DNA of 64,000 nt, taken from the NCBI GenBank assembly GCA_002344785.1, contig DDUL01000013.1, positions 17,052 to 81,051 on the forward strand, read 5' to 3'. This DNA comes from Bdellovibrionaceae bacterium UBA2339. Its GTDB lineage: Bacteria > Bdellovibrionota > Bdellovibrionia > Bdellovibrionales > JAMPXM01. Below are positions 33,576-42,986 of the stretch, one piece after another (the stretch's first letter is position 1; each line of letters begins with the position of its first letter). The notes under the pieces were generated by a model, which was not told where the DNA came from, did no database searches, and saw only the letters and a list, made by a program, of their open reading frames with translations. The position numbers and the translations under genes were made by a program.

Positions 33576-34991
33576 TTATTGCTCCGACGCCGGTCCGGTC
33601 AGCGCCACCATTTCCAATCCGGTGAGGAAGTAGAACAAGTCGCGGCCCACCAGCGCCGACAGAATCGGCAGCACGATCAGGCCTGTCGCCATCGCCAAAG
33701 TTCCCCGCCACAATACCAGGATCGGATAGAACCAGCGGCGACGCTGATCGGCGCGGCCCACGCGAATTTCATAGGACCACTCGCCGAGCGTTGCCGAGAA
33801 AAATGCGCGCGAGACCAACACGTAAAGCAGGTAGCTCACGACGAACAGTCCGAGCATCACTCCGCCTGTCGTCAAATTCGTGGTGGAATTCTCGAGCAGC
33901 GCGATCAAGTTCGCACCGGTGATTCCCAACACAATCGCCAACATGATGCAGGTCACGCCCATGACCACCATGCCATCCAAAATCGCCGCTCCCGCGTGCA
34001 TCGCCATCGCGCGCTCGCCGCTGACCTCGTCCGTCGCCGCCGACTTCACTTGCGCCATGCTGGGCGCCGCGATCTCGCCACCCAAGCCCATCGCCGCAGC
34101 GGCCGCAGTTGATGCGGCGGTCGGCGCGCTCACACCGGCACTCACGGCCGCACTCGCCGCCTGCGTCGCTTGGCGCGACATTCGGCTGAGGTGAGGGAAA
34201 GCTTTCGCCAGATTTTCGTCGATCGAAGGTGTCGTCGCCACGGGCTGCGGCGGATTGTACTCGGCGCGACCCAGAGGCAAATTCAACCAGCTCTTCTTCT
34301 CCGATTTCGCTGCGATGACCGGCGCGCTGGCACTCGCGCCCTGGGGATTTGCGGCCGAGGCCACAGGCGCGGACTTCGTCATCAGACCCGCCGCAGCTGT
34401 ACCGGTGCGTTCTTTTTCATCGAGGAAATCCATCGCCGGCGGAAGGGCCGCGATCAATTCAGAAACACTCTTGGAATTGTGGCGCGGCTTAGCGCGCGAC
34501 GTGAGATCCGCATTCATCGAAGAAGTCGCAGAACCGGAGCCAGCGCTCGCGGCATTCAAAGTGTGTCGTGGTTCCGTGCGAAGAGGTGGAGTCGCGGCTT
34601 TCATTTCAAAGCCGTCGTCTGCGACTGCGCCCCTGGGGCCCGAGGACTGAGCGGACTCGCTCAAGCCCAATTCATTGGCGGCAAACGCCGCCGCGCGAGA
34701 AGCTCCGGTCACGACTGACCCGGTAGCGGACTGCGGAATCGCACCACCCAAATTTGTGATGGGACCAAATGTGAAACTATCTTCGACGTCGCGTTCAACA
34801 TCCACGGAGCTGGCGCGCTTATGAAAGCCAAGCCCTTCAGTCATCGGTCGAAAAACAAAATCATCAGCATCATCATGTGCCATCGAAGCTTGTCGTCCTT
34901 TGCTGCTGCCCGTGTCGGTGCCTGAGTTCATCGCGGCGTCTAACTTCGATTTCGACTTTGAGTTTTGCAGATCCATTTGGCTCTTCCTCAT
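33576..34991 (-). CDS. RDD-family membrane protein with long disordered N terminus
   Basis: A protein of about 471 residues. The first 320 residues are Ala/Ser/Thr-rich and lack structure; they contain dispersed phenylalanine motifs such as DDFVFRP and DSFTFGP. The C-terminal 140 residues have three membrane segments and the RDD pattern: AAILDGMVVMGVT, then ATLGEWSYEIRVGR between segments two and three. RDD proteins are often transporters or scaffolds of unknown substrate. AGGA is 7 bases before the chosen ATG. It ends 13 bases before the rfaE2 start and probably shares its transcript. Confidence 0.75.
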   Translation of the reverse strand: MRKSQMDLQNSKSKSKLDAAMNSGTDTGSSKGRQASMAHDDADDFVFRPMTEGLGFHKRASSVDVERDVEDSFTFGPITNLGGAIPQSATGSVVTGASRAAAFAANELGLSESAQSSGPRGAVADDGFEMKAATPPLRTEPRHTLNAASAGSGSATSSMNADLTSRAKPRHNSKSVSELIAALPPAMDFLDEKERTGTAAAGLMTKSAPVASAANPQGASASAPVIAAKSEKKSWLNLPLGRAEYNPPQPVATTPSIDENLAKAFPHLSRMSRQATQAASAAVSAGVSAPTAASTAAAAAMGLGGEIAAPSMAQVKSAATDEVSGERAMAMHAGAAILDGMVVMGVTCIMLAIVLGITGANLIALLENSTTNLTTGGVMLGLFVVSYLLYVLVSRAFFSATLGEWSYEIRVGRADQRRRWFYPILVLWRGTLAMATGLIVLPILSALVGRDLFYFLTGLEMVALTGPASEQ

Positions 34992-35091
34992 GCGCAATTT
35001 CCTTTTGCGCCCGATTGATCCTTGTTGTCGGGCCCGGTCTGTGAACCGCACCCGCGCGCCTCAAGCTGCTGGAGATGAAGTGCGCTTCGCT

Positions 35092-35919
35092 TCACGACTT
35101 CATCGTGGGCTCGCGCATCAGTCCTAACTCGAACCTTAAGACGGCCACCAAGGCCACGCAAGCCGTTTCCACCCTCAAAACCTGCTCACCAAGAGTCGTC
35201 GGCACCCAGCCAAGTTCGCGAAACTGCTCCACTTCCTCAAAGCTATAACCGCCCTCGCCGCCGACAAAAATCCACACGTCTTGAAGCTCACCGCGAGCCG
35301 CCGACGCCTCCCAATCGCGCAGCGCTTCGCGCGCCGACAGAGTCGGAATCGGGCGGCCATCCGCATGACGACCACCCTCATAAGCGAAGAGACACCGCCC
35401 GCCCTTGGTCCGGTTAATTCGTTCACTCAGCTCCGTACGAAACTCAGCGAGAGGCCGCGCCTCTGCAAGACGCATCAGCTCGCCGCGCCCGCACTGCTGA
35501 GTCGCACCGACGATGATCTTTTGAAAGCGCGATTGTTTGGCCGACCAAGTGGCGGCATCCGCGCGCAAAAAACTTTGCGCGCTGAAAACCGGCTGCACGC
35601 TCGCGACACCCAACTCGACAGCTTTCTCCAACACGGCCTCGAAGACGGGAAAGCGCGGAATCGACAGCACCAAATGCAAATGCGGCCGAGGCAGCGGCGG
35701 CACGTCGCGAACTTCGAGAATTCGCGCGACGGATTCGCGCTTACGCTCTTCGAGAATTTCAACAAAGTGGGCGCGCCCATCGAGCAAGACTTCAAAGCGA
35801 TCGCCGACGCTTTGTCGGCAAACATCGCGAATGTGATGGAGCTCATCGCCATCAATCCGCACGTGATCGCCGATGCAGCGCCCCTCGAATTGCTCAGCTC
35901 TGAGCCAATAGCGCCTCAC
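35092..35919 (-). CDS. rsmE: 16S rRNA (uracil-1498-N3) methyltransferase RsmE
   Basis: RsmE methylates N3 of U1498 in assembled 30S subunits. The SPOUT fold shows LVLSIPRFPVFEAVLEKAVELGV, IVGATQQCGRGELM, FVGGEGGYSFEEVE (for the family GPEGG) and LGEQVLRVETA near the end. A GTG start at 35919 gives the RRYWL N terminus expected of the family and overlaps the prmA stop by GTGA; an ATG at 35946 is the alternative. It follows prmA, a pairing common in bacteria. The rather long linkers make it about 275 residues against the usual 245. Confidence 0.94.
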   Translation of the reverse strand: MRRYWLRAEQFEGRCIGDHVRIDGDELHHIRDVCRQSVGDRFEVLLDGRAHFVEILEERKRESVARILEVRDVPPLPRPHLHLVLSIPRFPVFEAVLEKAVELGVASVQPVFSAQSFLRADAATWSAKQSRFQKIIVGATQQCGRGELMRLAEARPLAEFRTELSERINRTKGGRCLFAYEGGRHADGRPIPTLSAREALRDWEASAARGELQDVWIFVGGEGGYSFEEVEQFRELGWVPTTLGEQVLRVETACVALVAVLRFELGLMREPTMKS

Positions 35920-36827
35920 GCGCGCCTCCACATCGAGCTCACCCATTCGCCTTCGCGAGTGCGCGAAAGTTCGGTGAAGCCGGTGCGCGCTGCGAACTCG
36001 CGATGAAATTCCTCTTCACGATCTGTGAGAATCCCCGAGAGCAGCAAGTGTCCGCCCTGCACCACCGCGCGCGCCAGATCCGTCGCCAGCGTCAAGAGCA
36101 CGCCGTCGATGATGTTCGCGACCACGAAATCATAGGGTTCAACACGCGACACATGTTCCGCGAGCGCATCGTCATCAATGCGCGTGCGCCGTGCGCTGTT
36201 GAGCTGCAAGTTTTCGCGCGCCGTACGCCGCGCTTCCGGATCGATGTCCAAGCCGACGGCCTCGCGCGCGCCGAGGCGCTCCGCGATCAGCGCCAGAATC
36301 GCGGTTCCGCAACCGACATCCAGCACGCGCGCGCCCGGCATCCAGCCTCGAGCCGCGACGATGGCTCGCGCCGCGAGTCTTGTGGTTTCATGTGTGCCTG
36401 TGCCAAAGGCCATGCCTGGCTCAATCAACAAGGCTTCGCGAGCTTCGGGCGGCACCGGCAACCAGCGCGGCACGACCCAGAAGGGATCGGCAAACAGAAA
36501 GGCTTGAAAGCCTTTCTTCCACTCTTCCAACCAATCGCGAGAATTCTCGACTGCGAAACTCAGTTGCGCCGACGCATGCAACTCGCGAAGCTCGCCTTCA
36601 ACACGCAGTCTGTCGCTCTCGCTCGGAGGCACTGCGAAGTACGCCTTGAGATCAAGCTCAGCGGCCTCGACAATTTCCGGATCATAGCGCAGATCACGTT
36701 GTACGAAGCGCAGATCCTCCGCGACACCGTCGGCACCTGCCGCAAAAAGCAAAGCGGTCGCTTCATCTTCAAGCGACCGCGGCAAATTCGAAACGCGCAA
36801 AACAGCATAGACAGTGGGAGCCGACAT
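35916..36827 (-). CDS. prmA: ribosomal protein L11 methyltransferase PrmA
   Basis: PrmA trimethylates L11 in the cytoplasm. The 303-residue protein has the family start-to-end layout: an N-terminal substrate domain, then PGMAFGTGTHETTRLAARAI near 140, ARVLDVGCGTAILALIAERLGA (SAM loop) and VVANIIDGVLLTLA (N-x-x-D type active segment), with HLLLSGILTDREEEF after it. It is translationally coupled to rsmE downstream. Confidence 0.96.
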   Translation of the reverse strand: MSAPTVYAVLRVSNLPRSLEDEATALLFAAGADGVAEDLRFVQRDLRYDPEIVEAAELDLKAYFAVPPSESDRLRVEGELRELHASAQLSFAVENSRDWLEEWKKGFQAFLFADPFWVVPRWLPVPPEAREALLIEPGMAFGTGTHETTRLAARAIVAARGWMPGARVLDVGCGTAILALIAERLGAREAVGLDIDPEARRTARENLQLNSARRTRIDDDALAEHVSRVEPYDFVVANIIDGVLLTLATDLARAVVQGGHLLLSGILTDREEEFHREFAARTGFTELSRTREGEWVSSMWRRA

Positions 36828-36840
36828 GCTCCTTAAAGTA

Positions 36841-37584
36841 TCAGACGGCTTGCGGCGGAGGAACGCTTTGCGTGCTGCGCGGTGGATTCACCGGCGCTGA
36901 TCCCGGAGCCACGCTCGGACCGCCGGTCGGCGCTACGCCTGGCACCACGCTGGGCGCGGGGCCGCTCGACGAGTTGTTCACAGGCAAGGCCGATGCCGCA
37001 CCAGAGGACGCACCAGAGAACGCACCAGAAGAAGCCGTCGCAGGTACCGCGGCCTCAGCCGCGATGGGCGCCACCAGCGCCGCGGACTTTCGCTTGGTCG
37101 ATCGACGCCGACCTTCATTTTCCTTGGGCGCATCCATCGTCGCACGCTTGAGATCGACACGATCGCCGATCATCACAGCTTCAAATTCCAGAGTCGGCCG
37201 CTCATCATCGCGCAGCTCGTTCACCAAGCGCGCGACCGCGATATTGCGCTCGACATGAATCACCTGCAGCTTGCCGACGGGAATCGTGATGATGGCCTGC
37301 TGCTTGTTCGCGATCGGATCATGCACAGGCATTTGCCTCGCCACCGGAAGGAACTGACCCTTCTTGATGCCGGCCTCGACACCTGCACTGATGTAAAAAT
37401 CGTGAAAAGTCGGCTCGTCGGGCTCCATCGGCAAAGATCGCCGCACATCAAAGATCACCGGCGCATCCGCGAGCGGACCACCATCATCTTGCTGAGCTTG
37501 CGCACCTGCGTTCCAACCCAAAACGAGAAACATCGCGCCCACGAGAAACTTCCGCGCGATCGAACAAATCCCTGTTCGGTTCAT
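36841..37584 (-). CDS. exported protein, FlgT-like in part (uncertain)
   Basis: A protein of 247 residues from the chosen ATG. A signal peptide (FLVGAMFLVLGWNAGAQAQ) is present. Residues 40-140 form a compact beta region with the pattern VEAGIKKGQFLPVARQM and GKLQVIHVERNIAVARLV that recalls the C-terminal domain of FlgT-type flagellar outer-ring proteins and of other surface-secreted factors. The rest is Lys/Arg- and then Pro/Ser/Gly-rich. It lies 13 bases upstream of prmA. An envelope or flagellar role is a weak inference. Confidence 0.6.
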   Translation of the reverse strand: MNRTGICSIARKFLVGAMFLVLGWNAGAQAQQDDGGPLADAPVIFDVRRSLPMEPDEPTFHDFYISAGVEAGIKKGQFLPVARQMPVHDPIANKQQAIITIPVGKLQVIHVERNIAVARLVNELRDDERPTLEFEAVMIGDRVDLKRATMDAPKENEGRRRSTKRKSAALVAPIAAEAAVPATASSGAFSGASSGAASALPVNNSSSGPAPSVVPGVAPTGGPSVAPGSAPVNPPRSTQSVPPPQAV

Positions 37585-37695
37585 ATGCCCGAATCCTTTC
37601 CTTGGCGGGCACCATCCTGGCCTCCCATGGAAAAGGGCCGTACTGGCCTCAGTCTCTCTTCGGCGCTCGCGCGACCGAACCTGAGTCAAAACGAG

Positions 37696-37721
37696 AAAGC
37701 CCGGACCGCAGTCCAGGCTTT
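37696..37721 (-). terminator. terminator of the fliW transcript
   Basis: AAAGCC-C-GGAC-CGCA-GTCC-A-GGCTTT forms a stem with single mismatched bases; on the minus strand it is followed by T-rich DNA. It sits about 50 bases past the fliW stop. Confidence 0.75.
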
Positions 37722-37769
37722 CAAGACGTTTTTCCATAGGCCAAACGGCCTTTGGGAAAGTTGAGAATT

Positions 37770-38411
37770 TTAGACCGAGGCCTCTGGCCCCTGTGACGGC
37801 AAGCGAACCGCAACACCCCAATCCGCAGCCTGCGTCTTGATCGGCGCTTGCGGATTCTGCACGACTCGCATCTGCAGCTTCTGGAAGATCGGCTCGCGAA
37901 TCGCGAGATTGTTATCCTGAAGTACGATCTGCTTCGCCATGCGCTTGGCGACGTTGATCACGATCGGCGCTTTCAAATTCGCCGTCATCTGCGTCGGATC
38001 ATCGGGAATTGTGATGATGCTGAACGAGCGAAGACCAGGAATCGGCTCAGCGCGCTTGGTGTTGGCGGCGTCTTTCAACGGCGCCTCGACAGCCGCGAGC
38101 TTCGCGGTCGCAACTTGAACTTGCGAATGCAAACCCTGCAGGTACTCGCGCATGTCCAAGCTCTCAAGATCATGGCGCGTGAGATTCATTTGGTAATTTT
38201 GCGAGAACAACTCCGGTTCCAAAACTGGAAAGGCAATCTGCGGAACCGAACAGCTCTGCAGCCAAGCGAAGATTTCGTCGTTCGGATCATCGAGGAGAAC
38301 AAACTGGCGCAAATCGGAGAAGCCGAGAATCCCCTCAGGGAAATGAATCAGATCTTCGGACTGACAGCGGACTACGCCGAACCTCGAAGTCTGAATCTCG
38401 ATGGTCGCCAT
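37770..38411 (-). CDS. fliW: flagellar assembly factor FliW, extended
   Basis: FliW binds CsrA and releases flagellin mRNA from repression, and is itself titrated by flagellin. The start ATIEIQTSRFGVV and the motifs IHFPEGILGFSDLRQFVLLDD and SFSIITIPDDPTQMTANLKAPIVIN are diagnostic. At 213 residues it is longer than the usual 130-160, with an insertion of about 40 residues (TRHDLESLDMREYLQGLHSQ and following) in the middle and a C-terminal tail. GGGGG lies 6 bases before the second of two adjacent ATG codons. The csrA gene is upstream, after 350 bases. Confidence 0.94.
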   Translation of the reverse strand: MATIEIQTSRFGVVRCQSEDLIHFPEGILGFSDLRQFVLLDDPNDEIFAWLQSCSVPQIAFPVLEPELFSQNYQMNLTRHDLESLDMREYLQGLHSQVQVATAKLAAVEAPLKDAANTKRAEPIPGLRSFSIITIPDDPTQMTANLKAPIVINVAKRMAKQIVLQDNNLAIREPIFQKLQMRVVQNPQAPIKTQAADWGVAVRLPSQGPEASV

Positions 38412-38763
38412 CATCAACCCCCTCATAGCGCTCGGCCAAAAGGCCCACGCCCCATATCCAACCTTAGGACACATTCCCCTCGCGCTCCGGTCAGTTTTTG
38501 GTGAAAAAAACCCGACCAAAGTCTCTGCGTCCCCTTCAAGCCTATGTAGGGGGCGAAGCAACGCGCAAGAGAAATTCGTGGAGAAGTCCGTAGAAAATGG
38601 CCGTAAAAGCCTTAGGATCAGATGTGGATAACTGCCAGTGAGGGTGTTTGTCGCGCCGCGCCTTCAGTCGTAACTCTAGGCGTAACTCTAGGCGTAACTC
38701 TTGGTGCACCTAGGGGGCGCTCGAGGTCCAGACTTGGCCGAGGCCCATGGCCTCGACAACTTC
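38412..38763. other. csrA-fliW intergenic region
   Basis: A gap of 352 bases, unusual because csrA and fliW are often close or coupled. It holds a 12-bp triple repeat and no ORF. A separate promoter for fliW is possible; no boxes were recognised. Confidence 0.5.
38669..38704. repeat. 12-bp tandem repeat, three units
   Basis: Three units cgtaactctagg, cgtaactctagg and cgtaactcttgg, contiguous, in the csrA-fliW gap. Confidence 0.85.
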
Positions 38764-38991
38764 TTAGGGCTTCAAGAGTTTTGCCACGCCGCGCGCAGCT
38801 TCGCTGGTGGCCTGAGCCGACTCAGTGTTTTGGCTCTGAATGGCCATATAAACTTCTTCGCGATGGATTTTCGTATCTTTGGGAGCTTCGATGCCGAGCC
38901 GGACTTGTTTGCCCTTGATCTGCACGACGCGAATCTTGATGTGATCATCAATCGCGATCGATTCGCCCAACTTCCTTGTGAGTACCAGCAT
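38764..38991 (-). CDS. csrA: carbon storage/flagellin translation regulator CsrA
   Basis: CsrA dimers bind GGA motifs in mRNA leaders and block flagellin translation until FliW removes them. The 75-residue protein starts MLVLTRKLGESIAIDDHIKI and continues LGIEAPKDTKIHREEVY, an almost textbook CsrA; a 15-residue Gln/Ala tail follows. GGAG is 7 bases before the ATG. A possible sigma28 promoter on the minus strand lies at 39159-39186 (TAAA, 16 bases, TCCGTTAA), suggested by similarity only. It follows flgL. Confidence 0.97.
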   Translation of the reverse strand: MLVLTRKLGESIAIDDHIKIRVVQIKGKQVRLGIEAPKDTKIHREEVYMAIQSQNTESAQATSEAARGVAKLLKP

Positions 38992-39196
38992 TCCGCGCTC
39001 CTTCAACTTCCAGGTCAAAGTCGTACTGTTCAATTCGAGCCGCTCGATTCGTTTGTCCCGGCTTTGTTCAGTTTGAGGTGTGAATTCAAAGCGTGAATCA
39101 CAACTTCAATCTGCGGCTGGACCGGAGAATCGAAAACGAGCTTTCGTCTTCGTTGCTCTTAACGGACGAAAATTCGAGAGGCTTTAGCTATTCTTG

Positions 39197-40273
39197 CTAG
39201 CGGAGGAAGTCAAGAAGACTAGGCTGGATCAACTTACTGGACGAAGCGAGTGACGCCTTCAGTGTGCTTTCTGATTTGTTAAGCTCGCTAACAAGTTCGA
39301 AGGTGTCGACATCTTCGAGGCTCGAGGCCAAAGACTTGTTCTCCACGACACCTTTAGACAGATTTTCGCTAGCGCTGTTGAGCGTCGACATGCGCGTGCC
39401 GATTTCAGAGCGCGCCACAACCACCTGCGCCAAAGCCGAGTCGAGGCGATCTAGCGCCTCTTGCACGCCCTCCTTCGAGTTCGCGCGCAAACTGACTTCA
39501 AGATCGCTCAACACTCTGAAAACATTTGTTCCGCCCGAGCGCCAAGTCTCGCTGATGTTCTCAGCAACTTTCTGCTCATGCGCGCGTGGCCCTTCGGGCT
39601 GCGGTGGTGAAGGACGCAATTCGGGAAACTGCGACGCAGGCTCACGAACCGGAACCTTGGGTTCGTTGCGCCCAGGTGTGTCGTCCATGCTGGGCTCCGG
39701 CACACGCGGTGCGCGAGCTTCGCGACTCTCGCCCAAGAACACGCGGTTCCCCGGAACGTTCATCGGCACTTTGGACTCGCGATTGATGGCCACTTGAATT
39801 TCGCCGCCGTCGCCGAGGTAATCGCCGTCAGGCGTGAACGGCGCAGTGTTGGTGCGGAAGCCGCCGAACAAAAAGCGATCTCCCATTTTTCGATTGGCGA
39901 CTTGAATGGCTTGGCCGCGCAGCTGTTCGATCTCGGCGGCTGTGCTTCGGCGCGTGCCTTCGTTGGCGCTGGCATCGTTGGCTTGCGAGATCGCCAGTTC
40001 CTTGGCGCGCATGATGATGTCGCCCATCTCAGCCAGAGACTGCTCGGAGAATTCGACGAAGCTCTTGGCCTGATTGATGTTCTTGATGAACTGCTGCGCG
40101 CCTTGCAGATCTGTGCGCGTCGCCAATAAGCGCGTCGCCGCCAGCGGATCATCGCTCGGCTTATTGATGCGCTTTTGCGTGGCCGCTTGGTTCTGCAGGT
40201 TCGACAAATCCGAACGGTTCTTCTGCAGGCCCGCGTTCACTTGATCGTAGTTCATCTTATCCGCAATGCGCAT
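39197..40273 (-). CDS. flgL: flagellar hook-filament junction protein FlgL
   Basis: FlgL (HAP3) joins the hook to the filament. The 358-residue protein has MRIADKMNYDQVNAGLQKNRSDL and NKPSDDPLAATRLLATRTDL, with RFLFGGFRTNTAPF near 130-150, all typical. A Pro/Arg/Glu-rich insertion of about 45 residues (180-230) interrupts the middle. The C-terminal helix (LELVSELNKSE-like) completes D0. It begins 6 bases after flgK, so the two are co-expressed. Confidence 0.94.
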   Translation of the reverse strand: MRIADKMNYDQVNAGLQKNRSDLSNLQNQAATQKRINKPSDDPLAATRLLATRTDLQGAQQFIKNINQAKSFVEFSEQSLAEMGDIIMRAKELAISQANDASANEGTRRSTAAEIEQLRGQAIQVANRKMGDRFLFGGFRTNTAPFTPDGDYLGDGGEIQVAINRESKVPMNVPGNRVFLGESREARAPRVPEPSMDDTPGRNEPKVPVREPASQFPELRPSPPQPEGPRAHEQKVAENISETWRSGGTNVFRVLSDLEVSLRANSKEGVQEALDRLDSALAQVVVARSEIGTRMSTLNSASENLSKGVVENKSLASSLEDVDTFELVSELNKSESTLKASLASSSKLIQPSLLDFLR

Positions 40274-40279
40274 GGCTCA

Positions 40280-41704
40280 TCACATTCGCTTGAGGTTGAG
40301 AACTGTGTCGAACATCTCATCGGCGGTTCGAATCAGCCGGGCACTGGCATCAAATGACTTTTGGTACTCGATCAACTTGGTGGCCTCTTCATCCAGCGAC
40401 ACACCGGAAATGCTCTCGCGAAGATTGGTGAGCTGCTTGACGATGTTTTGCTGCGTCTCCGCAGAAGTCATCGCGCGCTTCGCCTGAATACCCACCTTGC
40501 CGACCATGCTGGTGTAGAACTCGTCAGCCGTGGCCTCGCCATCCATGAACTTCACTTGCTGCAATGACGCGATCGCCGAAGCGATACGGTTATCACCCGC
40601 GGAGCCGGGTGCGGCCGCCGTGGCGATGTTGCGCACATCTTCCGCCACGCGCTGGTCGAGCTTCAACGAGGTTGACGCATGCCGGATGTCCTTGGGCAAT
40701 TGGAAGAAGTCGACGCCCGAATCATTGTAGCCGTTGTAACCACGGCGATGCACTTCGTTGACGTTGGCCGCGAACGAGTAGGCCATGCGATCCAACTCGT
40801 TGTGAAGTTCGCCGATGACTTGATCGCGCACTTCGAGCAGTCCGCCGATTTTGCCGCCGGTGAATTGTGAGGTGACCACCAAAGGTTCGGCGCGCTCCGA
40901 ATTGTAATAGACGATGTCGAGGGCGCCTTCGGCCTTCGTTGCGGTCTCCGGTGTCGGCGTCACTTCCAAGCGCTTGGCATCATAGCCCGCCACCAACAGC
41001 GCCGAGTTCCCCGCCGTGATCGTCACCGTCGTGTCTTTGCCTTCGGCCCACTTGATGTTGATGCGCTCGCCGATTTGTTTGAGCAAAAGTTCGCGGCGAT
41101 CTCGCTCGTCGTTCGCGTGTCCGCCCGAAAGCTCAACCTGCTGGATTTTTTCATTGAGCGTCGCGACCTCTTTGGTCATTTCGTTCACTTCGGTCACCAG
41201 CTGCGTGATCTGCCCATCGAAATCGCGCTGCACGCTCTTCAACTGATTATTGAGGCGCGAGAAGTCCTTGGCCAGAAAGTCCGCCGACTCCCGCATTTGT
41301 GTTCGCGTCGCCAAGCTCTCCGGGTTGTTCGCCAACTCGTGAGCGGCGTTGAAGAAATCCGCGATGAACTGATTGAGTCCCTTGGTGGATTGTTCGTTGT
41401 AAGCTTGCTCAACGCGACCCATGGCTTCAGCTTTGGCCTCGGCATAACCGTTCACGCTGCGCTCAAGCCCCAATTGTTTTTCGATATAGGGATTGCTCAC
41501 GCGCGTGACCGCGGCGGCGCGCGCACCCATGCCGTAGCGAAGCTTGCCCATGCCGATCGGCGTGTTGGTTTGCTGCTCAACACGTTGGCGAGAAAAGCCT
41601 TCGGTGCTCTTGTTGGCGATGTTGTGGCCGGACGTCTGCAGCGCGGTCTGACTGTTCATCATCGACCGCTTACCGATGTCCATCATGGCATGGATCTTTG
41701 ACAT
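40280..41704 (-). CDS. flgK: flagellar hook-associated protein FlgK
   Basis: FlgK (HAP1) is the first junction protein above the hook. The 474-residue length is usual. It shows SQTALQTSGHNIANKSTEGFSRQRV near the N terminus and SGVSLDEEATKLIEYQKSFDASARLI at the C terminus, the rod/hook-family D0 signature. GGAAGG is about 9 bases upstream of the ATG. It is followed at once by flgL and preceded by flgN, its export chaperone. Confidence 0.97.
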   Translation of the reverse strand: MSKIHAMMDIGKRSMMNSQTALQTSGHNIANKSTEGFSRQRVEQQTNTPIGMGKLRYGMGARAAAVTRVSNPYIEKQLGLERSVNGYAEAKAEAMGRVEQAYNEQSTKGLNQFIADFFNAAHELANNPESLATRTQMRESADFLAKDFSRLNNQLKSVQRDFDGQITQLVTEVNEMTKEVATLNEKIQQVELSGGHANDERDRRELLLKQIGERINIKWAEGKDTTVTITAGNSALLVAGYDAKRLEVTPTPETATKAEGALDIVYYNSERAEPLVVTSQFTGGKIGGLLEVRDQVIGELHNELDRMAYSFAANVNEVHRRGYNGYNDSGVDFFQLPKDIRHASTSLKLDQRVAEDVRNIATAAAPGSAGDNRIASAIASLQQVKFMDGEATADEFYTSMVGKVGIQAKRAMTSAETQQNIVKQLTNLRESISGVSLDEEATKLIEYQKSFDASARLIRTADEMFDTVLNLKRM

Positions 41705-41804
41705 GCCCGTTCGCCTTCCACCGACGTCCTTGTCGGTCCGCGGACCCTACCGCGATTCCGTAACTCAATGCCCCTTCAGCATCCTGCTGTCGGTAGCCCG
41801 GGCG

Positions 41805-42350
41805 TTACGCTTCCCGGTTGACGAGGGCACCGCCCTCAACACGCCCAGCGACTGAGCCATGCTTTTCGTAAGTCGATTTGGGAGCCAAGCCTTCTTTGAC
41901 GGCTTCCATAGCGCCCGTGATGTGGCGCAAAGCGCTCTGCACCAGCTCTTCATTTTGCTTGTTCACTTCCGCCACACGGCGAACCAGAAGTTCCAACACC
42001 GAATGCAAATTGCGTAGCCGATCGCCACGTTCGCCGGGCATCTTCGCGGCCAACTCGAGCAATCGCGGCTGATCGACGTCGCCGCCCAAAATCTGCGCCA
42101 TCTCGCGCGCGGATTTCATGCGTGAGTTTTCGAGTGTGCGAATGCGAACGAGCAACGCGTCCTTCGATTTATTATTTTCGTTGAGCTCATCCAGTCGCGA
42201 GTCGGTGAGGATTTCCTTTTCACGACGGACCACATCGAGAAGCGACCGATAGATTTTCACCAAGTCGTCCAATGTGCCTGAAAGCTCTTTATAAGAGCTT
42301 TCCAGCTGAAGCTTTGAAGTTGCAGACAGAATGTTTGTCAGCTCGCTCAT
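41805..42350 (-). CDS. flgN: FlgN-family flagellar export chaperone
   Basis: FlgN escorts FlgK and FlgL to the export gate. The 181-residue protein is helical, with the family-like block ELSGTLDDLVKIYRSLLDVVRREKEILTDSRLDEL and later VAEVNKQNEELVQSALRHI. Its position between flgM and flgK is the standard one, which makes the assignment good despite low sequence conservation of the family. The last 25 residues look disordered. Confidence 0.88.
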   Translation of the reverse strand: MSELTNILSATSKLQLESSYKELSGTLDDLVKIYRSLLDVVRREKEILTDSRLDELNENNKSKDALLVRIRTLENSRMKSAREMAQILGGDVDQPRLLELAAKMPGERGDRLRNLHSVLELLVRRVAEVNKQNEELVQSALRHITGAMEAVKEGLAPKSTYEKHGSVAGRVEGGALVNREA

Positions 42351-42452
42351 GGTCTGAAGCCCTTCCTCTTCCTTGATCAGGTCTTCTTCAAATTCATATT
42401 TTCAAACTCAGTCGATCATCAAACTCTTGCCACCTACAGAAGTGCCGCGAAC

Positions 42453-42770
42453 TTATTCCGGCATCTTCATTTGCTCATCGACCAAGCGATCGGCAATCGC
42501 CGCCGCGTCCATCTTATACTTTCCAGAATCAATCATCGCCTGCAAGCGCGCGACTTTAGCTTCGTCGATGTCCTTGGACGGTGTGGCCAATTCTTTAGCG
42601 CGTTTCATTTCTTGAGCGCGAGACGACACCTCGACACGCGCCGCAGATCCAAGCGCTTCGGCTCCCGCTGAAGCCCCGGGCTTGCCGGTTCGCGAGATCT
42701 TGGCCGCTTCACCCGTGGCCGAAGTTCCATTGAGGGCCACATTCTTGGGGCCTGTACCTGTCACTTTCAC
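42453..42770 (-). CDS. flgM: anti-sigma-28 factor FlgM
   Basis: FlgM holds sigma28 inactive until the hook is complete and FlgM is exported. The 105-residue protein has a disordered N-terminal half and the sigma-binding C-terminal helices DEAKVARLQAMIDSGKYKMDAAAIADRLVDE, close to the family motif. The start is GTG with GGGAGG 6 bases upstream. It is followed by flgN, flgK and flgL. A TATGAT hexamer on the minus strand near 42800-42805 could be a -10 box, without a clear -35. Confidence 0.93.
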   Translation of the reverse strand: MKVTGTGPKNVALNGTSATGEAAKISRTGKPGASAGAEALGSAARVEVSSRAQEMKRAKELATPSKDIDEAKVARLQAMIDSGKYKMDAAAIADRLVDEQMKMPE

Positions 42771-42986
42771 GCGAACCTCCCTGTCATCCTTCTCAGTGTA
42801 TCATATTGAGACAATTGAACGAGGCCTAAAATTTGGTCGCGTCCGGTTGGCCCAATTACGCCTTGGGAAACGCGACTTTGGGCCTTCGCACAGCGCCCGT
42901 TCAACAGCTCTCGAATCACTTCCATCTCCCGACGTTTTCGTTTCCTCACTTCAACCGTGGGGCAAATTCTGTTCCATCAACTCGAC

